NCBI RefSeq assembly: GCF_002906255.1
Contig: NZ_POTC01000014.1
Coordinates: 1-64,000, forward strand
From: Novacetimonas maltaceti
Lineage (GTDB): Bacteria > Pseudomonadota > Alphaproteobacteria > Acetobacterales > Acetobacteraceae
Direction: 5' to 3'
DNA length: 64,000 nucleotides
Shown here: positions 38,571 to 47,342 of the stretch, piece by piece
How the letters are laid out: each line of letters begins with the position of its first letter
How positions within the stretch are numbered: position 1 is the first letter of the stretch
Notes under the pieces: model-generated
Databases searched by the model: none
What the model was told of the DNA's origin: nothing
What the model saw: the letters and a program-made list of their open reading frames with translations, nothing else
Program-made: the position numbers and the translations under genes

Positions 38571-39433
38571 TGTTCCTGTCCCCCATTTACCCTGACCGTC
38601 GTGAAGGCATTGATTGCGTGGGCCGGGTTTTCCGTCAGGCCGATATGCGTCATCGCATCACCGCTGAGGCACAACCGGAGCGTCCCGTCATCATGCAGGT
38701 CCCGCAGGGCATCGCTCAGCATGGGCGAAAACTGTCGCGCGGGCGGGGCATGGCCGATCCATGCGCAGGCCTCCGTAAAGAAGCGGCCCCCATCCAGATA
38801 GGGCAGGCGACTGGCGATGAAACCGCGAAAGGCGTCCGCCGTCATCTCGTCAGGCAGACGCGCGCGGGCACGTTGCAGTTCGCGCCGCAGCCGCTGCGCG
38901 GGCGAAAAAAGGATCTGGGACTTGGGCAGGGGAAGGGACTCCCCCATCCCCATGAAGACAAGCCAGCGGTACCAGGCATTCAGCTTGGTGGCATTGATGC
39001 GCGGGCTTTCCGTGCCAGCCTGGCCCTGGGCCTGCGCCGCCTGGTCGGCGAACTGCTGCCTCGTCAGCACATACAGCCAGCTGACATTCCCTTCCCTGTC
39101 GGACCTCGCACAGATCCAGGCATAGGTTGTCAGGAGGACGGCATCGATATTGTCGAGTTCCAGCGCGATGAGCCGGTCATACACGTCATCGGCGAAGCTG
39201 GCCATGTCCGCAAGGTCCAGCCCGTCGATGAGCGAGACCTCATGCCCGCTGGTCCTGACCAGCCCGAGGCTGGAGATCACGCCGCGCGTGTCATTGACCA
39301 GCGAAGAATCGACAACCGGACTAAGCAGGGCCTTGTATATCTCGCTGCTGGCTGTCCCGCCCAGCGCCTGAAGCCCGACAAGGAGTGACCACACACGTTC
39401 CGGACTGCCCTGCGGGCTTGAAAGTACGCTCAT
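38567..39433 (-). CDS. dpdG: DpdG-like protein
   Basis: The 288-residue protein begins MSVLSSPQGSPERVWSLLVGLQALGG, which resembles a helical winged-helix start, and later has NATKLNAWYRWLVFMGMG and a C-terminal helical part. I see no catalytic motif. It is named from its place: four-base overlaps join it to the RecQ-like helicase upstream and to the P-loop ATPase downstream, the F-G-H order of known Dpd islands, and its size fits DpdG. The biochemical role of DpdG is not known to me. Confidence 0.62.
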   Translation of the reverse strand: MSVLSSPQGSPERVWSLLVGLQALGGTASSEIYKALLSPVVDSSLVNDTRGVISSLGLVRTSGHEVSLIDGLDLADMASFADDVYDRLIALELDNIDAVLLTTYAWICARSDREGNVSWLYVLTRQQFADQAAQAQGQAGTESPRINATKLNAWYRWLVFMGMGESLPLPKSQILFSPAQRLRRELQRARARLPDEMTADAFRGFIASRLPYLDGGRFFTEACAWIGHAPPARQFSPMLSDALRDLHDDGTLRLCLSGDAMTHIGLTENPAHAINAFTTVRVNGGQEQ

Positions 39434-41895
39434 CGGCCTGTGATCTCACTTTCCATCAAGATATCCAGCATCGACTGGTCATAAGGGGCATGGGTCGAGA
39501 CGGTCTGGTCGAGCCTGCGCCCGCGCCACAACCGTTCAGGCTGCGCCACGAGGAGGACCGGAACCGGACTGCAATGGCCGAATTCCTCCGAAAGCCTGTC
39601 CAGTATCCGCGCGGCCTCGTCTTCCTCATGGGGCAGGAATATGGCCGTGACGACTTCGGCCAGCCGGACTGAGTGCCGCCATTGCCCGGCATCCATGACA
39701 AAGCCCATCCGCGCGCCCGCATCCGCCATCAGACGGGCCGCCCCTTGCGCAAGCGCAGGCGGCACGACCATCTGCTCCACGCCCGCGCGTACCAGGCTAC
39801 GGACAAGGTCGGGGAAACCGTCCTCGAAATACGGATCGTCGGGCGACAGCAGCACGATGCCCGGTGGCAGGACGGCATGGGGAGCCTGCTGGCATGCCCA
39901 TCGCTGTTCCAGCCCGTCGGACCGCAGCATGCGCGGGGGCTGGATGCCCTGCGCCCAGCAGGCGGGACAATGCCCGCAGGCCGGGGCATGGGCGCGGGTT
40001 TCGATCAGTTCGAAGGCATCCTGCGTGATGCAGGTCTGCCGGGGATGGCGCATTGCATTGATAAAGGCGTCCAGCGCCTCCCGCGCATCGGACTGCTCGG
40101 CATCGCGCAGGGCGCAGATGCTGTCCCAGATCCCATCATCGTCATTTTCCAGCAGGCGGGGATCAAGGATCGCGATCTCCCAATGGAATTCATCCGGCGC
40201 ATCTTCCGGCACGCTCGAAAGCACATCAATCAGGCGCGCGCGCTGCATCAGGATCAGCAGCGCCATGTTCCAGTCGCGGGTCCAGTCCCCTTTCTTGCGG
40301 CGCTGGCCTTTACGAAAGGCGTTCAGGTTCACCAGCATCACGCGCGCCCCATTGCGCCAGTCCAGCATGGTCGCCGTTTCACGCAGCCCATGCCAGCGGC
40401 TCTGGGCCACTTCCCGTGTCAGCCACCCCTTGGTTGCGATCCCCCTGGCTTCCCGCACGTCGGACACGTGCTGGTTGTCCGTGAACAGGCAGGCGGCAAG
40501 CGCCTGGCCACCATCACGCGCGGCACGGCCGATTTCCTGGTACCAGCGCGCTGGCCCCTCCGGCAGGCAGGCATGGATGACCGACCGCACGTCCGCCTTG
40601 TCAATGCCCATGCCAAAGGCGGATGTGGCCACAACGATATCATAGGCGTCATCCGCCCAGCCGCTGATGACCCGCCTGCGTTCCTCATCCCCGGTATTGC
40701 CGGTAAACAGTGCGACGCGGCGATAGCCACGGTCCGTACGCAACCGGTCATACAACTCATCAGCCGCATGGATGGTGGTGGTATAGACGATGACGGGACG
40801 GGGCGCGTGGTCGATCACATGGTCAAGGGCGGGTTCACGCTCCCGCGATGAACGATATTTCCCGACGACGATGTCATGTTCATAGCGCGCGGTGCGGGCG
40901 TCCACCTCCAGCCAGTCCCCCTCCTGCTTCCAGCTGTCACGCAGCACCTTGCGCGCGGCGTCCGTCAGCGTGGCGGACAGCAGGACGGCGCGCAGCATCG
41001 GGTTGACCTGACGCAGGCGGGCCAGCACCGATGGCAGGCGCTGGAAATCCGGGCGGAAGTTGCGGCCCCAGCTTTCTATGATATGGGCCTCGTCCACGAA
41101 GACATGCGTCAGGCGCCCCTCCAGCCCGTATTCGACGGCATGCGGGGCCGCCACTTCCTCCAGATGGCGCAGCAGTTGGGGGGAAAGCGCCTTTTCGGGC
41201 GATGTCAGCAGGACCGGCACCTCGCCCCGGCGGAAACCGTTGATGATGCCTTGCGTCTCCGCTGCGGACATGCTGCCGGTCAGCGCCCTGCTGCCCTCCA
41301 GTCCCTTCATGGCCGAAAGGGTGCGTTCATGGTCCAGCGCAAGGGCAATGGTCGGGATGATCACAAGGGCGCATGCACCGGGCGTGCGTTCGCGTTCAAA
41401 ACAGGCCGCGACCTGGAACAGCAGGCTTTTGCCCGCCCCCGTAGGCATGCTGACCATCAGGCCGCTGCCGCCGGGTTGGGTCAGCAGCGCGCGCACGGCC
41501 GCCTTCTGCGCGGCGGTGCGGTAACTGCCATGCCGTGTCAGGCGCAGCAGCACGGCGTCAGGCGCCGCGGGTTCGAAAACCTGCCGTGGCCGTTCGTCGA
41601 GAATCATGGCCTGCGCCAGCCCATCGAGGCCAAACCTGTCCTCGTCCGTCACGATGCGCAGCGCCCTGCCCTCGTGGGTCAGGGCAAGGCCGAAACGTCC
41701 CAGCAGGAAGCGCTCCGCCTCATTGAGGAAAATGGGCAGCGCCGCCAGATCGCGGCGCCCGCCATGCAGGCGCACGAGTGAACGGACCAGCGCCAGTCGA
41801 TCGGCACTGCCCTGCGCGGTTCCCAGCGCCTGTTCGCAGCGCCGGATGGCGTTAGTGCACCAGGCCGGAACCTGCCCCCCCGTCCCCACAGTCAT
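39430..41895 (-). CDS. dpdF: RecQ-like DNA helicase, DpdF-like
   Basis: The 821-residue protein is an SF2 helicase with RecQ motifs: Walker A SMPTGAGKSLLFQVAA at 149-164, VFVDEAHIIESWGRNFRPDFQRL (DEAH, near 265), LLSATLTDAA, VATSAFGMGIDKADVRSVIH and WYQEIGRAARDGG near 455. A cysteine group (CGHCPACW, near 640) could bind zinc as in RecQ. The N-terminal 110 residues lack a helicase motif and are typical of DpdF rather than housekeeping RecQ. The ATG at 41895 has GGAG seven bases upstream. It heads a tightly coupled F-G-H-I operon. DpdF is taken to belong to the restriction side of the Dpd system. Confidence 0.78.
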   Translation of the reverse strand: MTVGTGGQVPAWCTNAIRRCEQALGTAQGSADRLALVRSLVRLHGGRRDLAALPIFLNEAERFLLGRFGLALTHEGRALRIVTDEDRFGLDGLAQAMILDERPRQVFEPAAPDAVLLRLTRHGSYRTAAQKAAVRALLTQPGGSGLMVSMPTGAGKSLLFQVAACFERERTPGACALVIIPTIALALDHERTLSAMKGLEGSRALTGSMSAAETQGIINGFRRGEVPVLLTSPEKALSPQLLRHLEEVAAPHAVEYGLEGRLTHVFVDEAHIIESWGRNFRPDFQRLPSVLARLRQVNPMLRAVLLSATLTDAARKVLRDSWKQEGDWLEVDARTARYEHDIVVGKYRSSREREPALDHVIDHAPRPVIVYTTTIHAADELYDRLRTDRGYRRVALFTGNTGDEERRRVISGWADDAYDIVVATSAFGMGIDKADVRSVIHACLPEGPARWYQEIGRAARDGGQALAACLFTDNQHVSDVREARGIATKGWLTREVAQSRWHGLRETATMLDWRNGARVMLVNLNAFRKGQRRKKGDWTRDWNMALLILMQRARLIDVLSSVPEDAPDEFHWEIAILDPRLLENDDDGIWDSICALRDAEQSDAREALDAFINAMRHPRQTCITQDAFELIETRAHAPACGHCPACWAQGIQPPRMLRSDGLEQRWACQQAPHAVLPPGIVLLSPDDPYFEDGFPDLVRSLVRAGVEQMVVPPALAQGAARLMADAGARMGFVMDAGQWRHSVRLAEVVTAIFLPHEEDEAARILDRLSEEFGHCSPVPVLLVAQPERLWRGRRLDQTVSTHAPYDQSMLDILMESEITGR

Positions 41896-42121
41896 GAACA
41901 GTCTCCATCAGGCCAGCCACAGATTGGCATCTTCCATGCAATACATGGTCCATGACGACCGGTAACCGGGGAGCGGGACAGTACAGATGGAACGCACGCG
42001 CATGATGACTTCATGAAACAACCGTACCATATCAGCGAAATAGGTTGCATCGACATTATGACAAAGCAGCATTTCAATTTTTAGTGGTATTGAAACGACA
42101 TCGTCATGACAACCGGGGGGG

Positions 42122-42687
42122 TCAGGCCGGTTCCATGCCCATCATGCGGTCCCTTTTACGAAGCCACTGCAACAGCGGCAGCGCGAGGATGATCATCCAT
42201 GCCTTGCCGACGACCTGCCCGGACAGCAGGTCCAGGTTGCCAAAGGCCAGCATCAGGAACGCCATGCTGTCGACGCACACGCTGCCGATCCCGCTGAGGA
42301 ACGCGGCCACCACGAAATTGCGCCGCTGCAGCGGGGTATAGATCAGAAGGTCCGCCGTTTCGGACACCGCGAACGCCACCGTGGAGGCGACCACCAGCGA
42401 AGGTGCGGCAAACAGCGCGGAAAAGACCGCGCCCACGGCAATGGCGATGACCGACCATGACAGGCCAAGCCGGCGCTGCACCAGGTCACGCAGGATCAGC
42501 GCCACGCCCACCATCAGCACGCCACTGGGCGCCATCAGTCCCGGCGCCACCGGCAGCAGGCAGGGCGCATGCGGCGCGCACACCGTGCCGACATTGTTGA
42601 TCAGCCAGTTCGCCAGCGGTACGCAGGCCGCGAAGCCTAAAAAAAAACTGCGCCCTCCGTGCGGCGGCGCGCATCGGTCGGTTTCAT
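42122..42687 (-). CDS. VUT-family queuosine-precursor transporter, one base out of frame near the start
   Basis: The frame encodes a small membrane protein with about six hydrophobic segments (FFLGFAACVPLANWLINNVG, PVAPGLMAPSGVLMVGVALILRDLVQRRLGL, AFAVSETADLLIYTPLQRR, DSMAFLMLAFG). This matches the VUT/YhhQ group that imports queuosine precursors. Next to dpdA-dpdB it would supply the 7-deazaguanine base. The natural start is the ATG at 42687 (MKPTDARRRTEGAVFF), three bases after the dpdB stop, but a T9 run (minus strand, 42639-42647) leads to a stop. Ten Ts would keep the frame open. Transcriptional slippage on T9, a mutation or a sequencing error are all possible. Confidence 0.75.
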
Positions 42688-42690
42688 GCC

Positions 42691-43776
42691 TTACCGCTCC
42701 ACCGCATCGAGCAGAGGGGCCGCCGCAGGCTTCCTGTTCCTGCGGATATCCGCCTTCACAATCCCCACAAGGTAGTGCTTGAGCAGCGCGACATCGCGGT
42801 TGATGTTCTGCAGCGAGTTCCAGCGCCGCACTTCCCCGTCGAACTGCCATTCGCCCGCCGTCCATGCGGTGCGATCCCGCAGGCATTGCAGCCCGGACTG
42901 GAAATCCGCCACCTCACGCGCGTTGGCCCGCTCCGCCAGCACTTCCATCACATCGCCCATCGCCTGTATGCCCGCGCCATGCAGCAGGCGCGAGGAAGAC
43001 GGCTTGTGCCCGTGCCAGGCATCGGGGAACACGTTTTTCACGGCCTGGAAGAAGTTGGAAATCAGTTTCACGCAACGGTCCTGCCCGTGGGGGCCGCGGC
43101 TGAGGTCGCGCATGACCCCGTTGCTCAGGGATTCCATGATGATCTTCTGCATCACCGTGTCGGAAATGATCCCCTCGGGACAGGTATGCTGCTTGATACG
43201 GCCCCGCAGCGAGGAGGCATGGTCAAAATTGAGCATTGCCGTCACGTCTGCCGCAATGGAGCGCCGGCCAAGGCGCGGCGGCAGGTTGGTGACCGTCGGC
43301 AGCAGTTCATAGACCAGCGACTTGGGCAGTGGCTTCGTATTGTTGATCAGGACGAACTGCCGGCGCAGTTCCGCCTCGTCCCGGCAGACGAGGACGGAGA
43401 CAAAGACCTCGAAATCACGGTCCACCTCGACCAGGGCGGACAGGCGCTGCTGACCGTCCACCACCAGTCCCGGCGGCCCCTTGCTGATGTCGATGGACAG
43501 TTGGGCCAGCCCGTCCTTGCGGTTTTCCACCGTCACCCGGTCGGTAAAGGCGATCACGATCGGATTGGGCAGGACGGAATCCGGCTTTTCAAGGTAATCA
43601 CGGATTTCACGGATATGGCCCGCCACCTGTGGCCGCTGGAAACCGCTCAGTTCCCCCTGCGCACCGCGACCGATCCGTTCGATGGTGGCAAAACGCAGGA
43701 TGTCCGCAGCCTTCGCCGCGAAGCTGAGCACCTGATGTTCCTCACTCTGCCGGGCCCTGACGCAAAGATATTTCAT
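42691..43776 (-). CDS. dpdB: DGQHR-domain protein DpdB
   Basis: DpdB works with DpdA to put preQ0 into DNA; it has the ParB/DndB-like DGQHR fold and in known systems shows ATPase activity. The 361-residue protein carries the diagnostic segment PGLVVDGQQRLSALVEV (Asp107), FVLINNTKPLPKSLVYELLP and a charged helical C-terminus. The ATG at 43776 lies four bases after the dpdA stop, so the two are in one operon; a GTG six codons upstream overlaps dpdA. The signature motif and the dpdA neighbour make the assignment firm. Confidence 0.87.
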   Translation of the reverse strand: MKYLCVRARQSEEHQVLSFAAKAADILRFATIERIGRGAQGELSGFQRPQVAGHIREIRDYLEKPDSVLPNPIVIAFTDRVTVENRKDGLAQLSIDISKGPPGLVVDGQQRLSALVEVDRDFEVFVSVLVCRDEAELRRQFVLINNTKPLPKSLVYELLPTVTNLPPRLGRRSIAADVTAMLNFDHASSLRGRIKQHTCPEGIISDTVMQKIIMESLSNGVMRDLSRGPHGQDRCVKLISNFFQAVKNVFPDAWHGHKPSSSRLLHGAGIQAMGDVMEVLAERANAREVADFQSGLQCLRDRTAWTAGEWQFDGEVRRWNSLQNINRDVALLKHYLVGIVKADIRRNRKPAAAPLLDAVER

Positions 43777-43780
43777 GATT

Positions 43781-45070
43781 TCAACTGACGGCACGCTTCA
43801 GATCCAGTCGCTCGATATGGTTTTTATAGACGCCAAGGTTATGGATGCCCCGGCGTTTATTGCGGTTGCTGCCACGAAAGACAATGACGTCCACACCCGC
43901 ATCCGTGCAGATGGCGCACTGGCACTGCCGCCATGGCCGTGATGCCAGTGTCTCGCTGTAACGCTGCGCCAGCTGGGCCAATTTCGGGCTGTCGGCACAG
44001 TCCTCGTATGGTTTTTCCTCAACCAGCGGGGCGCTGTAGGCGATGACGCTGCGCAGGGTTTCCTCAAGCTCGGCCTCCCCACGGTCAAAGGCCCGCAGCA
44101 GGCCCAGCGCCTCGCCTTCCATGCGCAGCAGGTCTTCCGCGCGGAACATGCCCTTTTTCACGCTGCGCTGCAATTTGGGGTTTTCGATCGCCTGTGGGAT
44201 GCGGATCGACGTGAAATAGCGCAGGTCCAGCCCCTTGCCCGGCAGGTAGTAGTTCTGTTTTGCATCCTTGAAGGCGCGGATCAGCGGCGATGTCGTATCG
44301 AAACTGGCGATGTCGTAGCCGTGGAAACTGTCGATGTCCCCTGCCTTGGCAAAGCCGAGGATATGCAGCTTCGTGGAAGCCGGAACCGCCTCACGGATCG
44401 CGGCAAGGCACAGCTTGATGTCGGGTGACTTCAGCGGGACCATGCCACCAAGGGCAAGGTAGTCATACCCCATGGCAACCAGCCGCCGCGCCGCTTCGGC
44501 CATGCTGCCGGGCGACCACCCCTGCACCACCCCCAGCGGCGTGAACCCGGCCCCCGTGGCCAGTGTCTCGCGGCGGAAGCTGTCGGCATTTTCCAGCGTG
44601 ATCTCGAAACGCTGGCGCGCGCTCTCGCTCCCGCCCGACATGGCGGTGCCGGTGGGGTCGAAGTCAAAGATGATATGATCGACGGAACAGCCATGCGTGA
44701 ACCCGCATTCATCATAGAATTCGACCATTTCCGCAGGGGAATAGGGCGGACGCTCCTCGTTCACATACGTAAACGCCCCGCAGTCCCCGAAAATGTCGAG
44801 GCTGGCGAATTCCGGTTTGTCGAGGCGCAGGAACCTGCGCGCGCCCACAAGCGCGAAGCGCCGTGCCTGACTGGCTGTGTACTTGCCCTTTACGCGATGG
44901 TCCCCCACGATCCCGCGCGATACCAGCACGCCATCATAGGGCGCATAACCAAGGATTTCGTGCGGATACGCATCATCCCAGTAGGGCTGGCGCTCCGCCG
45001 GACTGCGGTCCGCAATGAAGTCGAAAGCCGGATCAACGTAGTCGAGACTGTCAGCAAAGATGAATTTCAT
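43781..45070 (-). CDS. dpdA: DNA-guanine transglycosylase DpdA (TGT family)
   Basis: DpdA exchanges guanine in DNA for the 7-deazaguanine base preQ0. The 429-residue protein resembles bacterial tRNA-guanine transglycosylase: FGDCGAFTYV, with the Asp aligned to the catalytic acid, LGVVQGWSPGSMAEAARRLVAMGYDYLALGGMVP in the barrel, DIASFDTTSPLIRAF with the likely nucleophile Asp, and a zinc site CQCAICTD...GIHN near residues 380-400. An insertion SVDHIIFDFDPTGTAM is typical of DpdA and not of tRNA enzymes. I chose the ATG at 45070 (MKFIFADSLDYVDPAFDF). It heads the dpdA-dpdB-transporter operon. This is the key evidence that the island modifies DNA. Confidence 0.9.
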   Translation of the reverse strand: MKFIFADSLDYVDPAFDFIADRSPAERQPYWDDAYPHEILGYAPYDGVLVSRGIVGDHRVKGKYTASQARRFALVGARRFLRLDKPEFASLDIFGDCGAFTYVNEERPPYSPAEMVEFYDECGFTHGCSVDHIIFDFDPTGTAMSGGSESARQRFEITLENADSFRRETLATGAGFTPLGVVQGWSPGSMAEAARRLVAMGYDYLALGGMVPLKSPDIKLCLAAIREAVPASTKLHILGFAKAGDIDSFHGYDIASFDTTSPLIRAFKDAKQNYYLPGKGLDLRYFTSIRIPQAIENPKLQRSVKKGMFRAEDLLRMEGEALGLLRAFDRGEAELEETLRSVIAYSAPLVEEKPYEDCADSPKLAQLAQRYSETLASRPWRQCQCAICTDAGVDVIVFRGSNRNKRRGIHNLGVYKNHIERLDLKRAVS

Positions 45071-45426
45071 GAGGTGCCCTGCGCCAGGTCGCGTCCAAGA
45101 TGCAAGAAATGCCCGGCAAGCCTGAAGATATGTTGCGATATTGACCGGATGGCATGCCATGCAGGACCGGGCGGCCGCCCCCCTGCCCTGTGACCGTGCC
45201 GGCCCGGACTGCCCCCGGCACCTAGCATGATCGGCCCCATCAGTACATCCCCTGTGTGTATGACCCCTGCGCGTATGGCCGCATCGTGCCTCATCCTGCT
45301 CCCGGTTGGCGGCCGTCCCCCTGCCCTGGCAAAGGTATCCTCAACGCCCGCCCGGTAAACAGGCAGCATAGCATACATTGCACGCCCCGCCCCTTGCGGC
45401 AGGAATGGAGGGGAATTGACACGCCA
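45071..45426. other. Intergenic region upstream of dpdA
   Basis: About 356 bases lie between dpdA and the 3' end of the next minus-strand gene. No frame here looks like a gene. The length suggests a separate promoter for dpdA-dpdB-transporter, but I could not identify a convincing -35/-10 pair or a T-tailed hairpin. Confidence 0.4.
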
Positions 45427-46350
45427 TCATGCCTGTTCGGCCCGCACCTGACGGGCAAGGGCGGCGAAGCGTCCCTGTTCGCAGGAGACATGCAGTTCAT
45501 CCCGAAAGAAACGGAGCAGGCGCCCGGTATGCCCACCATTATGTGCCCAGTGCCTGCGGATCAGCGCCAGCAGTTCCGCGTCATCATGGCGGACGCGCGC
45601 CACATGCCGTGGCAGGCGCCAGCCGGACAGGGCATTCCGTACGGCCGCAGCATGTGCCGCAACCGGTCGCGGGTCATCGGGCACGGCAATCCGTTCGACA
45701 AAATGCCGCAGCGCGCGCCCGGCAAAGTCACTGCGTGTGCCGCGCATCGTGCTGTCGGGACCATCAAGGCGATCGTCATAGGGCATGACGCAGGAGCGCA
45801 GGGCCAGGGGCACCCGTTCGGACGGCGTGCGCGTGAACAGGCGAAGGCGGGCAAGGGCATCCTCCGGCAGAGCCTCGAGGTCGCCTGCAACCATCGTGAT
45901 ATAGGCATCCGACAGTGCGGCGCAGACCAGTCCGTCCGATGCGGTGACTGCATCACCCAGCATCCGCGAAAATGGGGAAACCCGCGTCAGGGCGTCCCAC
46001 CATTCCCGCGATGAGAATGCGTCCGTCGCCCGTGCCGAAATGCTGTCCGCCACGCCTGCAAGGACGGTGCAGCCATAAGGCGGCACGACATCGTCGGCAT
46101 CGACAACCCCGAGCCCGGCGGAAATGACCAGCATACGCGCCCCAAGGGTCCCGGCCGCTGCGATGGCATCCTGAAACAGTCGCCCGCCATAGATATGCAG
46201 GGCGGGAAACCTGTCCTTCTCCGCCCGCAGCCGCCCTGCCCATGCGGCTGCGAGGTCACCGGTCGCAGCGGGCGGCAGGGATGATACACGCATGTGCCCG
46301 GCAACGGGCTTGCGCTTGCGATTTGTGCAGGTGGTGATCACTAACGGCAC
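45427..46350 (-). CDS. Uncharacterised protein at the head of the dpd island (possible DpdC)
   Basis: The 307-residue protein starts VPLVITTCTNRKRKPV and has LHIYGGRLFQDAI, ARMLVISAGLGVVDADDVVPPYGCTV, and a C-terminal half with DDAELLALIRRHW and LLRFFRDELHVSCEQGRFAALARQVR. The N-terminal pattern (a CTNRKR turn, then an SAGLG-VV segment and PYGC) resembles the DUF6884/YaaA-like proteins seen near nucleobase modification genes. Since dpdC, which converts preQ0 in DNA to the amide form, normally sits beside dpdA, this is the best candidate for that role. I cannot confirm it by motif. The start is a GTG at 46350, with a second GTG three codons later. Confidence 0.5.
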   Translation of the reverse strand: MPLVITTCTNRKRKPVAGHMRVSSLPPAATGDLAAAWAGRLRAEKDRFPALHIYGGRLFQDAIAAAGTLGARMLVISAGLGVVDADDVVPPYGCTVLAGVADSISARATDAFSSREWWDALTRVSPFSRMLGDAVTASDGLVCAALSDAYITMVAGDLEALPEDALARLRLFTRTPSERVPLALRSCVMPYDDRLDGPDSTMRGTRSDFAGRALRHFVERIAVPDDPRPVAAHAAAVRNALSGWRLPRHVARVRHDDAELLALIRRHWAHNGGHTGRLLRFFRDELHVSCEQGRFAALARQVRAEQA

Positions 46351-46625
46351 GAATGTGCGCTTTCCTCTGTCAAACTCCCAGTTTTCTTATCATTCACGCC
46401 TGAAACCAGCCATACGGAATGGATTTTTTTGCCGCCTTTCCCCACCCGCAATGAATTCGGCATTCCCGCCGGATCAAGAACCTGAAGAAATCCTGCCCAT
46501 GGCATGGCACAGGGCCGAAAACGATCCGGCCTGCGCATGATGGGCAGCCCAGAAGGCCAGCCCGACCATGCCAGCATCAACAGCCTGTGACCCGGTTGCA
46601 GGCGATGTTCCGACCTGCTGTGGGG

Positions 46626-46970
46626 TCAGGCTGAAACCGGCATTGTCAGAAAGGACACGCGATTGCGTCGTGAAGACATATCGGGATTGGTCCACCACAC
46701 GCCCACATCCCCGATGATGTCGGTCACATGCCCGCGGTAATTGACCCGACAGACAATATTGCCGCCTTTCAGGTCGCGCATTTTAAACGGTCCTGCGGCC
46801 TTGCCCTCTTTTGTAAAATATCCGATGAAATCAATAACCTCACCATCATCGTCTGGCGCGGGAGCACTTTCACCGTTCCATATCCGCATGCGATAGGAAT
46901 TGCCTGCCCTGAGGCGCGTCCCCACGATGCAGTCCGGGTGACGGTTGCGAATGCGTGCTGTTTTTTCCAA
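46626..46970 (-). CDS. Small hypothetical protein at the island edge
   Basis: I do not recognise this gene. A TTG at 46970 has an AGGAG ribosome site seven bases upstream, which gives 114 residues starting MEKTARIRNRHPDCIVGTRL. An ATG ten codons earlier would place that site inside the gene. The sequence is protein-like: GNSYRMRIWNGES, DGEVIDFIGYFTKEGKAAGPFKMRDLKGGNIVCRVNYRGHV, suggesting a small beta-rich fold. Codon use is less GC-biased than in neighbouring genes (TAT TTT ACA AAA GAG), which fits acquired DNA. It lies between the dpd island and guaA. Confidence 0.45.
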   Translation of the reverse strand: MEKTARIRNRHPDCIVGTRLRAGNSYRMRIWNGESAPAPDDDGEVIDFIGYFTKEGKAAGPFKMRDLKGGNIVCRVNYRGHVTDIIGDVGVWWTNPDMSSRRNRVSFLTMPVSA

Positions 46971-47237
46971 TCTTCTTCTCCTGACAATGCACTGCGACAA
47001 ATATTGCCATCACCACAAAGCCCTGCAAGACCTGCAAGACCTGCAACGATACATTCCACGGTATCCAGCAGCGCCGATACCCCCCATCAAGACCCATGGT
47101 CGCAATTACGCTTTTCATGCGCACCATGCTGCTGCATTCCCCACAATAATTATAATAAATAATTTTATCATTCTACTTTTTCACAATATTTTAAAAATAA
47201 ATATCTAATTTATTTCATGGAAATATATTTATTCGCA
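46971..47237. other. AT-rich junction between the island and guaA
   Basis: From about 47135 to 47245 the sequence is mostly A and T (runs such as TAATTATAATAAATAATTTT), in sharp contrast with the GC-rich genes on both sides. No gene is seen. Such composition fits foreign DNA or a promoter-rich spacer, and it marks where the accessory region meets the guaA terminator. Confidence 0.5.
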
Positions 47238-47285
47238 TAAAAAAATCCTTCAGGAGGCACACTTGTGAAGCATGTCTCCTGAAGG
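47238..47285 (-). terminator. Intrinsic terminator of guaA
   Basis: On the minus strand, arms CCTTCAGGAG and CTCCTGAAGG form a ten-base-pair stem with a 19-base loop (47285-47247), followed by ATTTTTTTA. This is a standard intrinsic terminator about 60 bases after the guaA stop. Confidence 0.85.
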
Positions 47286-47342
47286 CTAATAAAAAACCAG
47301 ATTTATAATATAGACACTCTATTCAATACAGATAACTACTTT

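Noticed and set aside
46341-46698. Two short minus-strand frames (79 and 74 codons) between the island and guaA
   Set aside because: They overlap each other in different frames, have no ribosome site and no recognisable motif.
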